Origin: Wuchereria bancrofti
Taxonomy: Eukaryota; Nematoda; Chromadorea; Rhabditida; Onchocercidae
Assembly (NCBI GenBank): GCA_005281725.1
Contig: SSBO01000001.1
Location: forward strand, 7,114,399-7,178,398
Direction of reading: 5' to 3'
DNA length: 64,000 bases
Shown here: positions 35,771-48,400 of the stretch, piece after piece
Layout of the letters: the number at the start of each line of letters is the position of its first letter
Numbering within the stretch: position 1 is the first letter of the stretch
Made by a program: the position numbers and the translations under genes
The notes under the pieces: model-generated
Databases searched by the model: none
Told to the model about the DNA's origin: nothing
The model's input: only the letters and a program-made list of their open reading frames with translations

Positions 35771-38700
35771 CTTTCTTAGGATTGTTATTTGATGTTCAAG
35801 GTATAAAATGAAGCTCTCAATTTGAGCCATCGATGTAATGAAGAACAAGATGAAATACTGAGTTTTTGAAATGGCAGAAATACTCGAATGGAAGTTTTTT
35901 ATTTCATTTTGACTGGAATTAAACGACCAAAGAATGGTCCAAATAATTTTTAATTTTTGATTCGCATTTTTCATACTTTCTCCTCTGCATTCTCATTTTC
36001 CTACCATTTAATTGACAGTTGATAGATGCATACGCTTTCGGATTTTATTGGATGTTTAGCTGTGCTCGTTGCTTTGGATGATTACAGGGAAGTTCTTATC
36101 GTCCAAGAAATAGATGTGTAACTACTGTTATCATAAAGCATGAAATTCAGCACAGTATCAGTTGTAATTTATCTTATAGCTTGTGGTTGAATTACTAATA
36201 TCATTTCCAGTAATGAAACTTTCTCAAAACTTTCCATAGTCGATGAATAGCATAATTTAACTATTAACTCTTTTCTGCACAGTGTAATAATAATTTTCTG
36301 TAACAAATTTTAATAACATATTATATCCACACGCCAAACGATTTGTCTACTGGAAAAAACAATGCATGTCCATCTGTTTCTTCAAAATATTAGATGATTC
36401 GCGTTTATCAAATTTACAACTCATAGTCTGCATAAATGTTACAATGAGCAGGTAGAAACATTAGAACAACAAATGATACACTAATTTATTTTTGCTATAA
36501 ACATGTAAATGCACCTTTAATTTTCAATGATTTATACATGATTATACACTAAGAAATCATAATACAGAAAACTATTGAGTAACTAAAAAAAGAAAGAATG
36601 AAAATTATAGAAATTAAAATATAATTGAAATAACAATATGAAAACCGAAAACCGACAATTCCTTTAACAACATGCAAATCATTTAGTACCAATAATGCAA
36701 TATTGGTTTTACATAGAGGTGTCATTTTCAGAAATGTACAGATTAAAAATATATTTAACAGTTTTCCAGTTTTCGCTTATGCTAATATTGCATTTTCTTG
36801 TGTCTCCCTGAATTTTAACTTTAAACCTTCATGTCATTCGACTCTGATTTCAAAACGAATCCACATGTTGTAGTGTTGAAATTTTAACTTTCTTATTATT
36901 TAGATTAAAATTGTTAATAAAAAAATATGAAAAAATAGCTTTTTTAAAGATGGGTTAACAGAACAGTGAAATTTCACTGATCAACTCATTTTTTGATTTA
37001 AAACTTCAATTGTTTAGTGAAGGAGAAAAAGTAGACATTATAATTTGTAAAAGGCTTGTTTTTCTTTTGTGATGGCATAAAATTTGATATCTCGTTACTT
37101 TCGTGTAAGAAATCATTAATACATTTAATTCAGGGAAATGAGAGACAAACTGATTCATCAATTAGGTAACTTTCATCAATTTGAACGACTTATCTAGTTA
37201 AGCAATTAATTAAAATCTGCGGCGTATTAGCCCAATGAGTGTACAGGATTTCTAGTTCAACAGATGCATCATCTACTCAATGTTGTAGACATTTGTCAAA
37301 ATGGTAAGAGTGGTTAGATGTGCTGCCTCAACTTCCAGAAATACCAATGGTTGCGGACTTTATCTAATTGCCAATCGTATTTCAATCGCTATGTTGCAAT
37401 CAAATTTTCTTCACACATTTTTCTTTCCATGTTCACATACTAGTAGTCCTTGTATCCGATGGAATTTCATCGGAATGTTTGTTGTAACACTTTTACTTTA
37501 TGTATATGTTTATATATGAGAGAGAAGATATATGTATACAAATACATCATTACTTCCTTGACTTAGCAATTACTTCTTGTCTTCTTCTATTAAAGGATCA
37601 TGAAAGGTCGGATAGAAAATTAAATGCTTGATTAAAATGAATATAAGAAAATAATTTTGCTAATAATTATTGTTATAGTCATTATTGTGCTAATTATGCA
37701 CATTCCATTTTATGTTGACAGAGTACTTAAAATTTTTCTCAATTTGTAAAATTAGCAAAGTGATGTCTCGCTGTGTTTTTTGTATCATTTAACTGCAACA
37801 ATTTGCCACAGTTTCCGCATTGAGGTTTAAGTTGACATGTTTCCTTGTGAATGTAAAATGATGATGAATGATGCAATATTCGCTTAAAATCGAGCTTAGG
37901 GCTAGACGTGAAAATGTGCTCCGAAACATTGTGACCGCTGTATAGTAAAACATAATTCTTCAAATATTGCAATGCAAAGAGACATATAGAAACCATATCA
38001 TCTGCTTCCGAAAATACATATAAATCAGAAGCTGCGCGGCATTATAGCACCTGAAAATGTATTACATTATAAACGGTCACGGATGTTTTGTGACATATTT
38101 CCTCGTGAATTGTGTTTAAAATATTACTATGGAAAATTAACGAGGATTTCTGCAACGACGTTTCTCCTGTGAGTGTTCAGGCTATTCTAACAGCTAAAAA
38201 ATTTACCCATTAAAATATATATTTACATTTAAATCCACACTTTTTCTTTTATTATGCTTTATGCGAACAAATTTTGCAATCAATTCCAATTTAAATCATT
38301 ATTTAAAAAATTGCGAAAGAGATTGAGTGAAGGATATGCTCGCTGCTTGGTTAATCAGTGATTAAAGTCAGTGATACCAGAGTTGTGATATCCAGTTTCT
38401 GATATCATTCCATTATCACTAAGGAAAAATTTTTGCAAAGATAGCAGATAAAACAGAACAAATTCGTGAAAATCATAATGAAATTGCAGGATTGCTGCAT
38501 CATTCTGATGATAACAGCGGAAATGGCCACCAGCTTCTCATTCTTACACACTTTCTGATAACTCTGCCGATGATTGCCAAAATTTTCTGTTACGTCTAGA
38601 ATAAATATTCTTTAGATGTTATCGTAAAACTTGGGGCGTCTGACTTTTGTAGCTTAGAGTCGAAATGGACTTTCGTATGCTGAAAATTCTAATATGTACA

Positions 38701-41700
38701 AAAATGTTAAACCATTGCATGTAAATAAGTTTTTTAATTTTCCTGAAATTCATGGCACTGATATTTCTATGGTTAGTTTTCAAATTAAACTACCAAATGG
38801 TGTAATAGAACGCTACTACAAAAACAAATATCATAAGAGAGGGAATTTACGTGTATCCTCATGTACCATGAAAAAAAGAATTACAACGCTTGTGTAAAAC
38901 AAAGAAAAATGCACGGTGAATATTTTACTTATGAATGCAGAGTGTCCTGTTACGGACGAACATCCGACCATCCATCATCATTCGACAGTCATAAGGAAAA
39001 CTAAACATCATTATGGAGCGGTACATTGAAGCGTTTTATTTATACGGCAAGCACAGAAAACACCAAACATAAAAAGCACTAAGCCCATAAACAGTACAAA
39101 CATAAGATGTGGCATAAAATCTCATTATTCAGCAAAATTCTAAACAATGATCACTGAAATAGAATGCATCATATGAAAATGTGACACCAAACATTGTGTA
39201 GCAAAACAAAATTCTTCGGATACAGCGGTATCGAAAACGCATGTTGAAAAGCATAGTATTCCCTCCATGAAGCCAAAAAACTAGAAAATAAAAATTGTTT
39301 ACCTATTTTGACACGATGAGACAACATTTGAGAAAATTCCATTATAGATCTAAACAAAAAGATCCACAACCCGGACAAATCTCGAGAGATACATGAAAAG
39401 GTGCGCAAGAATCAGAAGCTACTCAGCATTTTTGGATCGATACGACTCTTAGTGTCTGGGGAACAATAATAAGGTATTAGGGAATTTTAGCCGGGAACTT
39501 CAAATTCATAAATAAATGAATCAGGGTTGTTCTTTTATGTTTTATACATTCATTGTAATTCTTCGCTTTCGTAGGAATTGGTAATGTTGATTAATCTGAA
39601 ACACTCCCGTTATGACAATTTTTATAATTAACGTTCCATTATATCTTTGTAGTTAACATCATTTGAAAACTGATCATAAAAATATCTATGCTAATAAAAT
39701 AAAATAATGTTAACAAAATAAACTTGTCAATTCGCATTTCAACTAATTTAAATCACAGTTCTTCACTTTTTTCATATAGTTAAACAAAAAATGTAATTGT
39801 AAATTCTCCAGCATGATGAGGTCAGTTCCAATTCCAGTTCCAGATTTTTTACTGTTTATGTCCACAGTTGTAAGCGAAAAACAGGGTAAAAGCAAAAAAC
39901 ATCTTCAATAAAGACAAAAAAAAGGCTTTTAAACTTATAGCATTATTACAATAGCAGGTGTTGCTTGTCGTTCCTGTATTAAACATTAGCGACAAGGATT
40001 TCCTTGTAGAGCCTGGATAAATATCACAGCATCTATTGAACTATGCAACGGTCAAGCATGTTTCTCAGGGAATTTCCATATGCATTCCATTTCAGTCTAA
40101 TGTGTTCAAAATATTGCCAAATTTAAGAAACTAACTTCCCATCAACTTCTTTACAAAGTGCTATTCAAATCATTCTTAGAGACAAAAAGCTTGTCCCAGT
40201 TTTCGTATTCGAGCTGATCGGTATCGCTGATATCGCGAGTGGAAACAAAAAGACCATAATCTTTGTTTAAAGCCAGATATCATCACTATTTTTTTTTCAC
40301 ACACATAATGCATTGCCACTTTACATTGTGCTAACACAAAAAAGTGCTATATCACATGCGCGTCCTAAAAACGCTATTTCATATTTTATAAGGAATTGAA
40401 TTCCCCTACGCATCAAATTTATTTTACGAAATCCTTTGGGCTGGATCTATTGGTTGGGGTATGTGGTGTAATTTCCACTTCCTTTTGTGTTATTGATAAT
40501 TGTTGGATTTTTTATCAGAATAAAAGTTTAATTAAGCAAGTTTGATATACCGAGAAAAGAACTAAAGAGACAGAAACAACTCTCTCACTCTTTGTTGCTA
40601 CCAGAAATTGGCAACAACCACTATCTGCTAAGTTTTGTTTATATACTATTTACATACTGTTCTTCTGCACCACATTTTCATGCGCATTGCATTTCAGATT
40701 TACAAACATGTTCAAAACTTTGCTAAATCCGTAAAACTAACAAAGATCACCAGTGCAGATCTTTAAGTATTCAAGTTATCATAACAGATCAAAAATTGTT
40801 TTTCTTTACGTTCTTCGCACTAAAATTTACGTCGATGTGTTAACCAGTGGCCCGAAAATTATGAGTATTTGAATGTTAACCCACAACCAGACTAGCAATC
40901 ATGAGTAAGAGATTCACCGTGCGTTTCCTATTAATTTATCAAATAGCATATCAAGATAAAAATTATAAAAGTCATTCCTAAATTTCCAGAGACTTCTGGT
41001 TCATTCCATCAATAATGGAAAAACAAAAAAAAAAAGGAAATTCCGCCTTGAAATTTCATATGAAGATGAGACAATCAGGTTGAAAAATAATTGCCTAGAA
41101 AACAATATAGCTTATAAATGACGAAAACTTCATCACTGAAGTTTCATACCCTGTTCCAGCGCTGTAATTTGCAAAAAAAGACTGCCTGTTATAAAAAACG
41201 TTTTGTTACGTAAAGAAGTTTATTAAAAGAAAAAGTGGATCATACATCAGTAATAGTAAAAGCAATGGTGAACCCATCGAATCACGAAAATTTCAGAAAA
41301 TCGAAAGGTGTATGTCGGTAAATATCACTGGTTTATCCCTTATTGTCGAAAAATTGGTTGGTCACTAAGTTTGGCACGATTTACGTATGGTCCAGCGTAC
41401 AAGCAGTAAGAAAAGAGATTGTAACCAAAAAAAAAAAAAAAAACAGCACAAAAAAGACCCGCACACAACAGTTCGCACAGTAACAGCATCCACAACAAAA
41501 ATGGAATAAAAGCTTGGGAAAAATTACAGACAATTATCCCTTAAAAACATTTCACATTTCATTAGAGATCAAGCAGCACTTCAATGTACAAACTGCCAGT
41601 ATTTAAAAACAAATTGATTCAAAAATATATATATTACTATTGAGGCGTAAAATGCTGACGTATGCTGATTACAGATATAACAGTTTTGAATCCATTCCAC

Positions 41701-42413
41701 TTCGTTTCGTCAATCTCAACAATGCTTTCCCGCAAAATTTTTAAAAAAAGAGATTTTTGAAACATACATTAAAAGACTTTATTTCTCAAGAACGTAGCAG
41801 ATTTCAGACAGATGCTTTCCAACATATTACATTACTACAAAATTTTATAAATTAGAATTCAGCTTTTATCTTTTTGTCCCTTGATCAGTGATAAGGAACT
41901 ATAAAAACATTATTTAGAGACTGGAATATCTCGTATACAGAAGGCGGAGTTTCTTTTACATTGAGCAAAAACATTTTTCCATTTAAATCGATTTGTTTCT
42001 TCATCCCTGTCATAAAGTACACAACTCACATTTTTCTCCAGAAATATTTTCATTGTTTATACTTATACTCATCTTTGCAAAAACAAATGCTAAATTACAT
42101 TCCTTTTTACATTTTCTCTAAAATCCTAAGCCAAACTTCTACAGAACTACATTATCTATAAGCTATAACAGAGTTAGAGTCCAACTATAGAAACAATAAA
42201 TCTGCAAGATCTTTGACTACACAACATATATCAAAATACAGAATAAAAAATGTGATGAACACAGACAGATTATTACCGTATGAAAATCTGCAAAATCTCT
42301 ATGACTGAATGATAAAATTTCACAAATCAACATCCGAGAAAAAAATCTCTGTGAAAAAAAAAAGAGCCTATCCGCAATTCCTAAGCTTATCAAAACAGCG
42401 GGAGAACGTACCG
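35771..42413. other. 6.6 kb region without a confident gene
   Basis: More mixed composition than other intergenic parts, with several short ORFs in all frames. The best candidate, 38441-38599 (+), is listed separately. The stretch at 40150-40290 is open in several frames on both strands and cannot be assigned. The right end is the 3' flank of cyclin T. Confidence 0.4.
38441..38599 (+). CDS. orphan coding-like terminal exon
   Basis: 52 codons then TAG. It begins IADKTEQIRENHNEIAGLL, then an Asp/Asn-rich patch and a hydrophobic C-terminus (LLILTHFLITLPMIAKIF). Only one frame is open, a TTTTGCAAAG acceptor-like sequence precedes it, and AATAAA starts at 38600, one base after the stop. This combination suggests the last exon of a plus-strand gene. 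I found no convincing upstream exon; a segment ending in a GTGAGT donor near 38170 does not match in phase. It could be a gene fragment. Function unknown. Confidence 0.25.
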   Translation: MADKTEQIRENHNEIAGLLHHSDDNSGNGHQLLILTHFLITLPMIAKIFCYV

Positions 42414-45400
42414 TTATAAAACTTCGCCGTCTTCAAGTTCTTCATTTTGCGGTGGTAAAGGTGGCGGTGGCAAAGCTGAAAGCATACGTATTGAACTACC
42501 TGGAACACAAGAATAGTGGGAGGGGAAGGGAGTGAAATCTCAAACTTCGGAAGCGTTAAGAAACAAGAGATAAAGTTAAGAAACAAGAGCTAGAAAATTT
42601 AGCATATCCAACATCCCTTACAACATACTTCTGTACTCTCTCCTCGCTCCACTTTATCTTGTATTAAGGTGTGAAAAAGAAACGCACCAATAACTTCTAC
42701 AAGTGCAGGAGCACTTACAATAGCAAAGATCTCAAGGAAAAAAAGCAAGTCTGAATGGCATGCACAAACTTGACGAATATATTATTATAAATATAAAAAG
42801 ACAGTCATAAAGAGAGGAAATATCATGAAATAGAACAATGAAAGCATAAGAAAACTAGTAATAAATGAAGCATTAGCTAAACTTGTGTTGGCATAAGATG
42901 AACAAAGCACGCGTGACCGCCAGGAATTACGTCTCCTCCATTCTTCGCGCCTATGTTTCGATGATGATTGAAGTGATGTTACTTTATAGATATATCCTCG
43001 ACAATAGCGCCGTGTGAAACCTAAATTTTGCATGCACACAGGAAAAACGTGCTACTAAACCTGAATTATCTTGATGATATCGATATTACATATAACAAGT
43101 CGAAATGAGTGTGTCCAAAAAAAGCTCATGCCATCACCCAAAAAAGCATCCCGTGTTAAGATACTGGTGGTCAATTGAAAATGTAAATCACAAATTGGTG
43201 AGAAAATGAAATATGATAACAAATGTAACATATGGTGTTTGATAATAATTTGTAACATCCATTATAAATGCTTTATTTCAACGTGAAATAATTTTTAAGT
43301 TACATGCAAAACTATCCTAGAAAACAAGCAAAATGAGGCAGCTACTGAAAAGCCAAGAATGAACCTAGAATATAGGCATGAATAAAAAAAAAATGAATCG
43401 AAAGGTCTCTAGGTACTGTACATATTGCACAATGTGATAAACATGCAGCAAAAAGTTGCAGGTGCAGAATCGCACTGTTTACCAAATTATATCTAACTTC
43501 CCAACTAATGTATAAAGATTTCTAAATAAGTTTCTATCTTGCAGTATAAACTATTACTTGAATAACTGGATCCTGCACGATTTTCAGGACTTGGTGGACG
43601 TTGTGATTGCCGATAAGTATTTGATATCGTTGCTGTAGCAGGTGAAGATGGTCGCAGACGGGAACGTTTATAATATGAGTTCCCTGTGTCAGGTGTACTT
43701 AGTAAAGGTTCACGTGATTTGGTACGTCCGGCACTTGATGATGAATAATGCTACAATAGTTGGACTACTTTCAATGATAAGCTTGAAAAGGGAATCGGAA
43801 TTAATCAGTCTATGTTCAAATTCAAAGCAAGACAGAAAGACATGAAATCAGAACAACACCCACTCTATGATTAGACGATCCAGATGACTGTGCAAAACGT
43901 GACGCATTACTGGAAGACGAGCCCATATAATAATCACTCGTCACCGACCAATTCGCAGTAGCATTAGCTCTGTGTGTACCATCAGCAATATGATTTGAAC
44001 GATTCGGCTGCACTGTCGATAAGTTATACCTAGAAATTCTCTTCAAAATGTGTTTTCCTTTGTTCTATATAAAAGTATATTAGTAATCAAAGATATGGAG
44101 AATTGTACGGACTAAAAACAGTAAGTAGTACGTGAATAAGTACGAAAGATCTGTTGTTAGGCAATCGAAATAAGGAACTAAAGAATTTGTCAAAGATTTT
44201 TCCAGAATAAACTCAGCTAAAACAAAGACAAAGAGAACGAACTTTGAACTCTGCAAATTAGTGATTACGGAAGCGGCACTTGACACTGGTGGAGTTGGTA
44301 GAAGCGCAATCAGAGGAGCTGTCTGTCGCGCTCTTTTTAGTGCTGTCACATCATCACGCTGTCGCGATGGTATACTTTCATCACGGCCTCTATTGCTGCT
44401 GTTAGTACTATTATTGTCACGTTTAAATGACTGCGAAGTCGTTTCCTCACGTGACCTCGAAGTGATGTTGTAACCACCACAAGTCATGTGATTTAAAGGG
44501 GTTACTGGACTGAAAAGAAAAGAACAGGATTTCATTTACAAACATGAAAGATGAAAGATAAGTCAACTGAGATATGAAAGATCAAGAGAAAAATAAGTTA
44601 ATTATAAATTGCGGAAATCTACAATCTAGACTGAAGCATATTTTGGTCTATTTACTTGTGACGTTCCGCTGCTTTTGGTGTTCCAGATTTTGGAGTTGAT
44701 GTTACGTTCGTCACTGGTATCGCTTCTATAGTGGAGCCGCTATCTAGCTGATTAGAAGCCACAATATTTTCATAAGGCCTCTTCCGATGATGAGACCCTG
44801 GAAATTTTTCAACCCTAAATTATTATGACAAAAAACAATCAGCGGACTCTAATCCTATCATTTTTAGAAGATACTGAATCAATTTACTGAATAAAAACAT
44901 AATCACATTATTTAAAAATTAGAGAAGGAAAATTATAGAGGAATTTGTTTCAACTCACCTTCCGTAATCGTCTTCTCAATCCTTCTATGTTTTAAATCCT
45001 TATCGTAATCATCTGGCTTGGGTTTTTTATGTCGTTCCTGTTCACTGGTCAGTGTTGTCTGCCTGATGGATTGCAGTGGTTTCGAAACATTTGTGATAAC
45101 AGGTTTTTGCGATGTCATCTGTTTGAGTGCTCCAGATTTCGACAGTTGGGCGACTCTCGCTTCATTTGGTTTGACAATAACTTGATCCAGCTTATTCTGA
45201 TTTAGCTGCCTTTCTGAACGATGGTAACATACACATACATACATATATATATATACAAAGTAGAAAAACGCACATTACCCTAAGCAGAAAAACTCAGTCT
45301 GCTGCATTTCTAGTGATAAATCTGAAAAGCTGCAAGTTAAATAAACTAAGACGTCTTTAAATAAAAATTTTTTTTACCAATATCGCGGTAAACTAGTACC

Positions 45401-48400
45401 GAAGAGTTCACAAAATATATTTTGAAATGCACATAAACAAACTTGCCATTTGCAATAATTGGAGGAAGAGGTAAATCCAGTCCTTTATTAGCTGTTTGTG
45501 GTAATACATCAGGTCGCATGAAATTTCGTCGTTGAGTTTGTACTACAGAATTCTGAGAACTGCTCGGTTGCTGTTGCTGCTGCGCTGCTGTAAAACGGAG
45601 CACTAATATAAGCCAAAACAATGAAATATTATGCTTGTAACTTCTTGTTAATTTAACAATTCTACGCTTATATATAAACGCAGTACGATCACGGTAATTA
45701 GTCAACAGACTAATGGGAAAAAATTTAGAAGGACGACCAACAATAACTTCTACATGTTTAAACTTTATGATTGAAACAGATCAATAATATCTGACGGAAA
45801 ATGGATAAATGATGGCACTTGAAATCGACTATTTTCTGCAAGATTTTTAATAATTTACAACACTAACCATTATTCCGTAATTTGTAATCACTGAGATCAA
45901 TCCGTCGAGTTGGTTCAGCACCTTTTACAGCTACAGCTGCATTAAGCTGTGGTGCCACCGGTGGGGGTGGTAGTGTTGCAATTGATGGTGCCACCTCTGA
46001 AGCAATTCATGTACACGAAAATTGAAACAACATTAACACTTAAAATTTCAAACCAGTAGTAGAGCGTAAAATAAGCTGACATCTCGTCATTAAATAATAA
46101 ATTGGAGTAAAGGTAAGTAGTCCAAACGCTACTTAAAATAACCTACGATTTTGTCCTTGCCGGTGTTGCTGTGATGAGGGTTGTTGCGGTGACTGTAGCT
46201 GAGGTTGGTTTACATTCTGTGGTGTACTAGTTTCTCTTAGTGAGCTACGCATTGCGTACTTCTTGATGTTTAATGACTCACCATGCGTTTTGTAGATACG
46301 GGAGAATTCTTCCGTTAATTCTAAACAGAGATAAAAGTTCTCACTACGAAAAGATTAGCCACTGACTTTTTATTCGATGTGCATTTGATACCAAAATTGG
46401 TATGGAAATGAAAATCAATAAAAAAAAATAAACCGAAAATCCACTACTATCCTTAAGAGGAAAGATATCTCGAAAACTAAAATACAACTCACTTAATAAC
46501 TTGTCGAGCGTCATTGTCGGATCAACTTGCTTATACCATGGTGCCTCATCTGGTGTTGTTTGAATCTGAAATTGAACTCCCTGAAATGCCATTTGAAATT
46601 ATTTCTTCCGAAAACATGAAGACTGGAAGCATACTGAGAGTTCAAAAATAAGCTTTATTTCCAATAAAAAACATGATAAAATGCACATCGAAAATAAAAA
46701 TACTTCGTGTAAAACAAAAAGAAAATCCAATATTCAAACAAAAATCACTTAAATACTCCGTAGAAAAGGAACGCAGGAGTAATGAATCTGATACAAGCTC
46801 ATATAAACAGTAGAAAAAAGAAAAAAACTACAGAATTATGAAATATTCAAGGAAGTCCAAAAATCATTATATAATGACAAAGATATGACGGATATAGAGA
46901 CATCAAATGCCAGATCAAGCCATAGAATTTAAGGAATGGGTCTTTGCTATTTTAAACGACATAAAGAAAAAGCCTGCAAAGAAACTGCGGATTTTTGACA
47001 GTTTTTTCTCAGAAATGATTCTCTTAAAGTCAGAAAAAAAGTGTAAAAGTTTTTCCCCTCCATAAGTTATGATCGCTACAAATTTCTATTTTTTCACCAT
47101 TCCGCTAACGCTTACACACATGTACACACGACCATAAACACATGACCACTGACATGTGCTACTTCATCGCTATAACTTTTGGACGGCTTCTGTGCGTGTT
47201 ACTAAAAACAAGCAGAAGTATTCTTTCCTATATCAAGTAATTCATCGTCCAATTTAAACTTTTTTATCATCGACATATGCAAACTATTGGTAATATGAAA
47301 GTATCCAAAAAGAAACATTCCGGCTGGAATATTTGTAGAATATGCATTTGAAAGTGCTGTGCAAAAAAAAAAGCTTGGAAAAAAGACACAGTGATCTGCG
47401 TAATCGATTTGAAAAAAACTTAATATCTACTCTTTATTGCTTGCAAATCCATAACAATCACTAATTTGCTTCAACTCTTGCAAGATCACACCAAAAGCAC
47501 TCAAATGGTTAGTAAGCTACTACTTATCCTCCAGCTTTTCTCGAATACCTTTCCAAGATGGTACAATATTTTAAGAATTCGAGAAATCTTTACACTACTT
47601 TTTAAAAATTAGTCGGTCTCTACATTCTCCGGCAAAAAAAGAAGGAATAAGGGATGATAAAAGTTAGACTTAACTTCATGGAAACTTTGCACTAATCTGA
47701 ATTTGAAAAAAAAAAGACAGACCTCTTAATATTATCTAAAAAAAATCGTTTTTTCCGCGTTAATTCTCCAAAACACTTTGTACATCAGTCTCAGACTAAA
47801 GGCAAGGAAGAATACACAAATGTTGAAATACCAAAAAATTTTTTGAAGCGAATTCGAAAAACCATATTTCTATTCAATGTTCTTTTTTTCAAATAAAAAG
47901 TGATAGGAAAATTGTAAAGAAATAAAAAAGCTACTTGAAAAACACCAATAAAAATTACCTTTATTTAATTTTTGATATGCAATTTCTCTCTCTTTCTCTC
48001 TGTATCTTTGTGTATTTCTTCCAATAAAGCGAAGTGGTAGATTCCCCACACGGAGCTTTTTTGGCTGCTAACTGATTATTTAAGCCAAAAAGAAAAAGGA
48101 GATTCGGTCTGCCCGGAATTCATAATTTGTAGAACTTGTGTTTAATGTGGCCAAGTATCTCTTTCTTTGTGGTTTATATGTACATTCTTACACTCTTACT
48201 GAACTGCACTGCTAACAGTTAACTTGCGCAATCGTGCAAGCCTTCAGTGAAGTGCATGAAATGCAGCGAGATGCACTACTTAACGAAATGGTACGAGAAC
48301 AAATGCAGTGACTTCTTTTTCTCCACTTTAAAATATAGCAAAGCATTGAAGTTGAGCCACTAAGTTCGTTCCACTTCCCAATTTCTCGACATGAAGTGCA

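Noticed and set aside
35630..35974. 114-codon minus-strand ORF over the UGT remnant
   Set aside because: It is in a different frame from the UGT homology and reads through it by chance.
37739..37996. Minus-strand ORF with CQLKPQCGNCGK
   Set aside because: The Cys spacing does not complete a known zinc-finger, and there are no partner exons or start context.
40141..40300. Segment open in several frames on both strands
   Set aside because: It looks coding in more than one frame at once, so no frame can be preferred, and there are no flanking exons.
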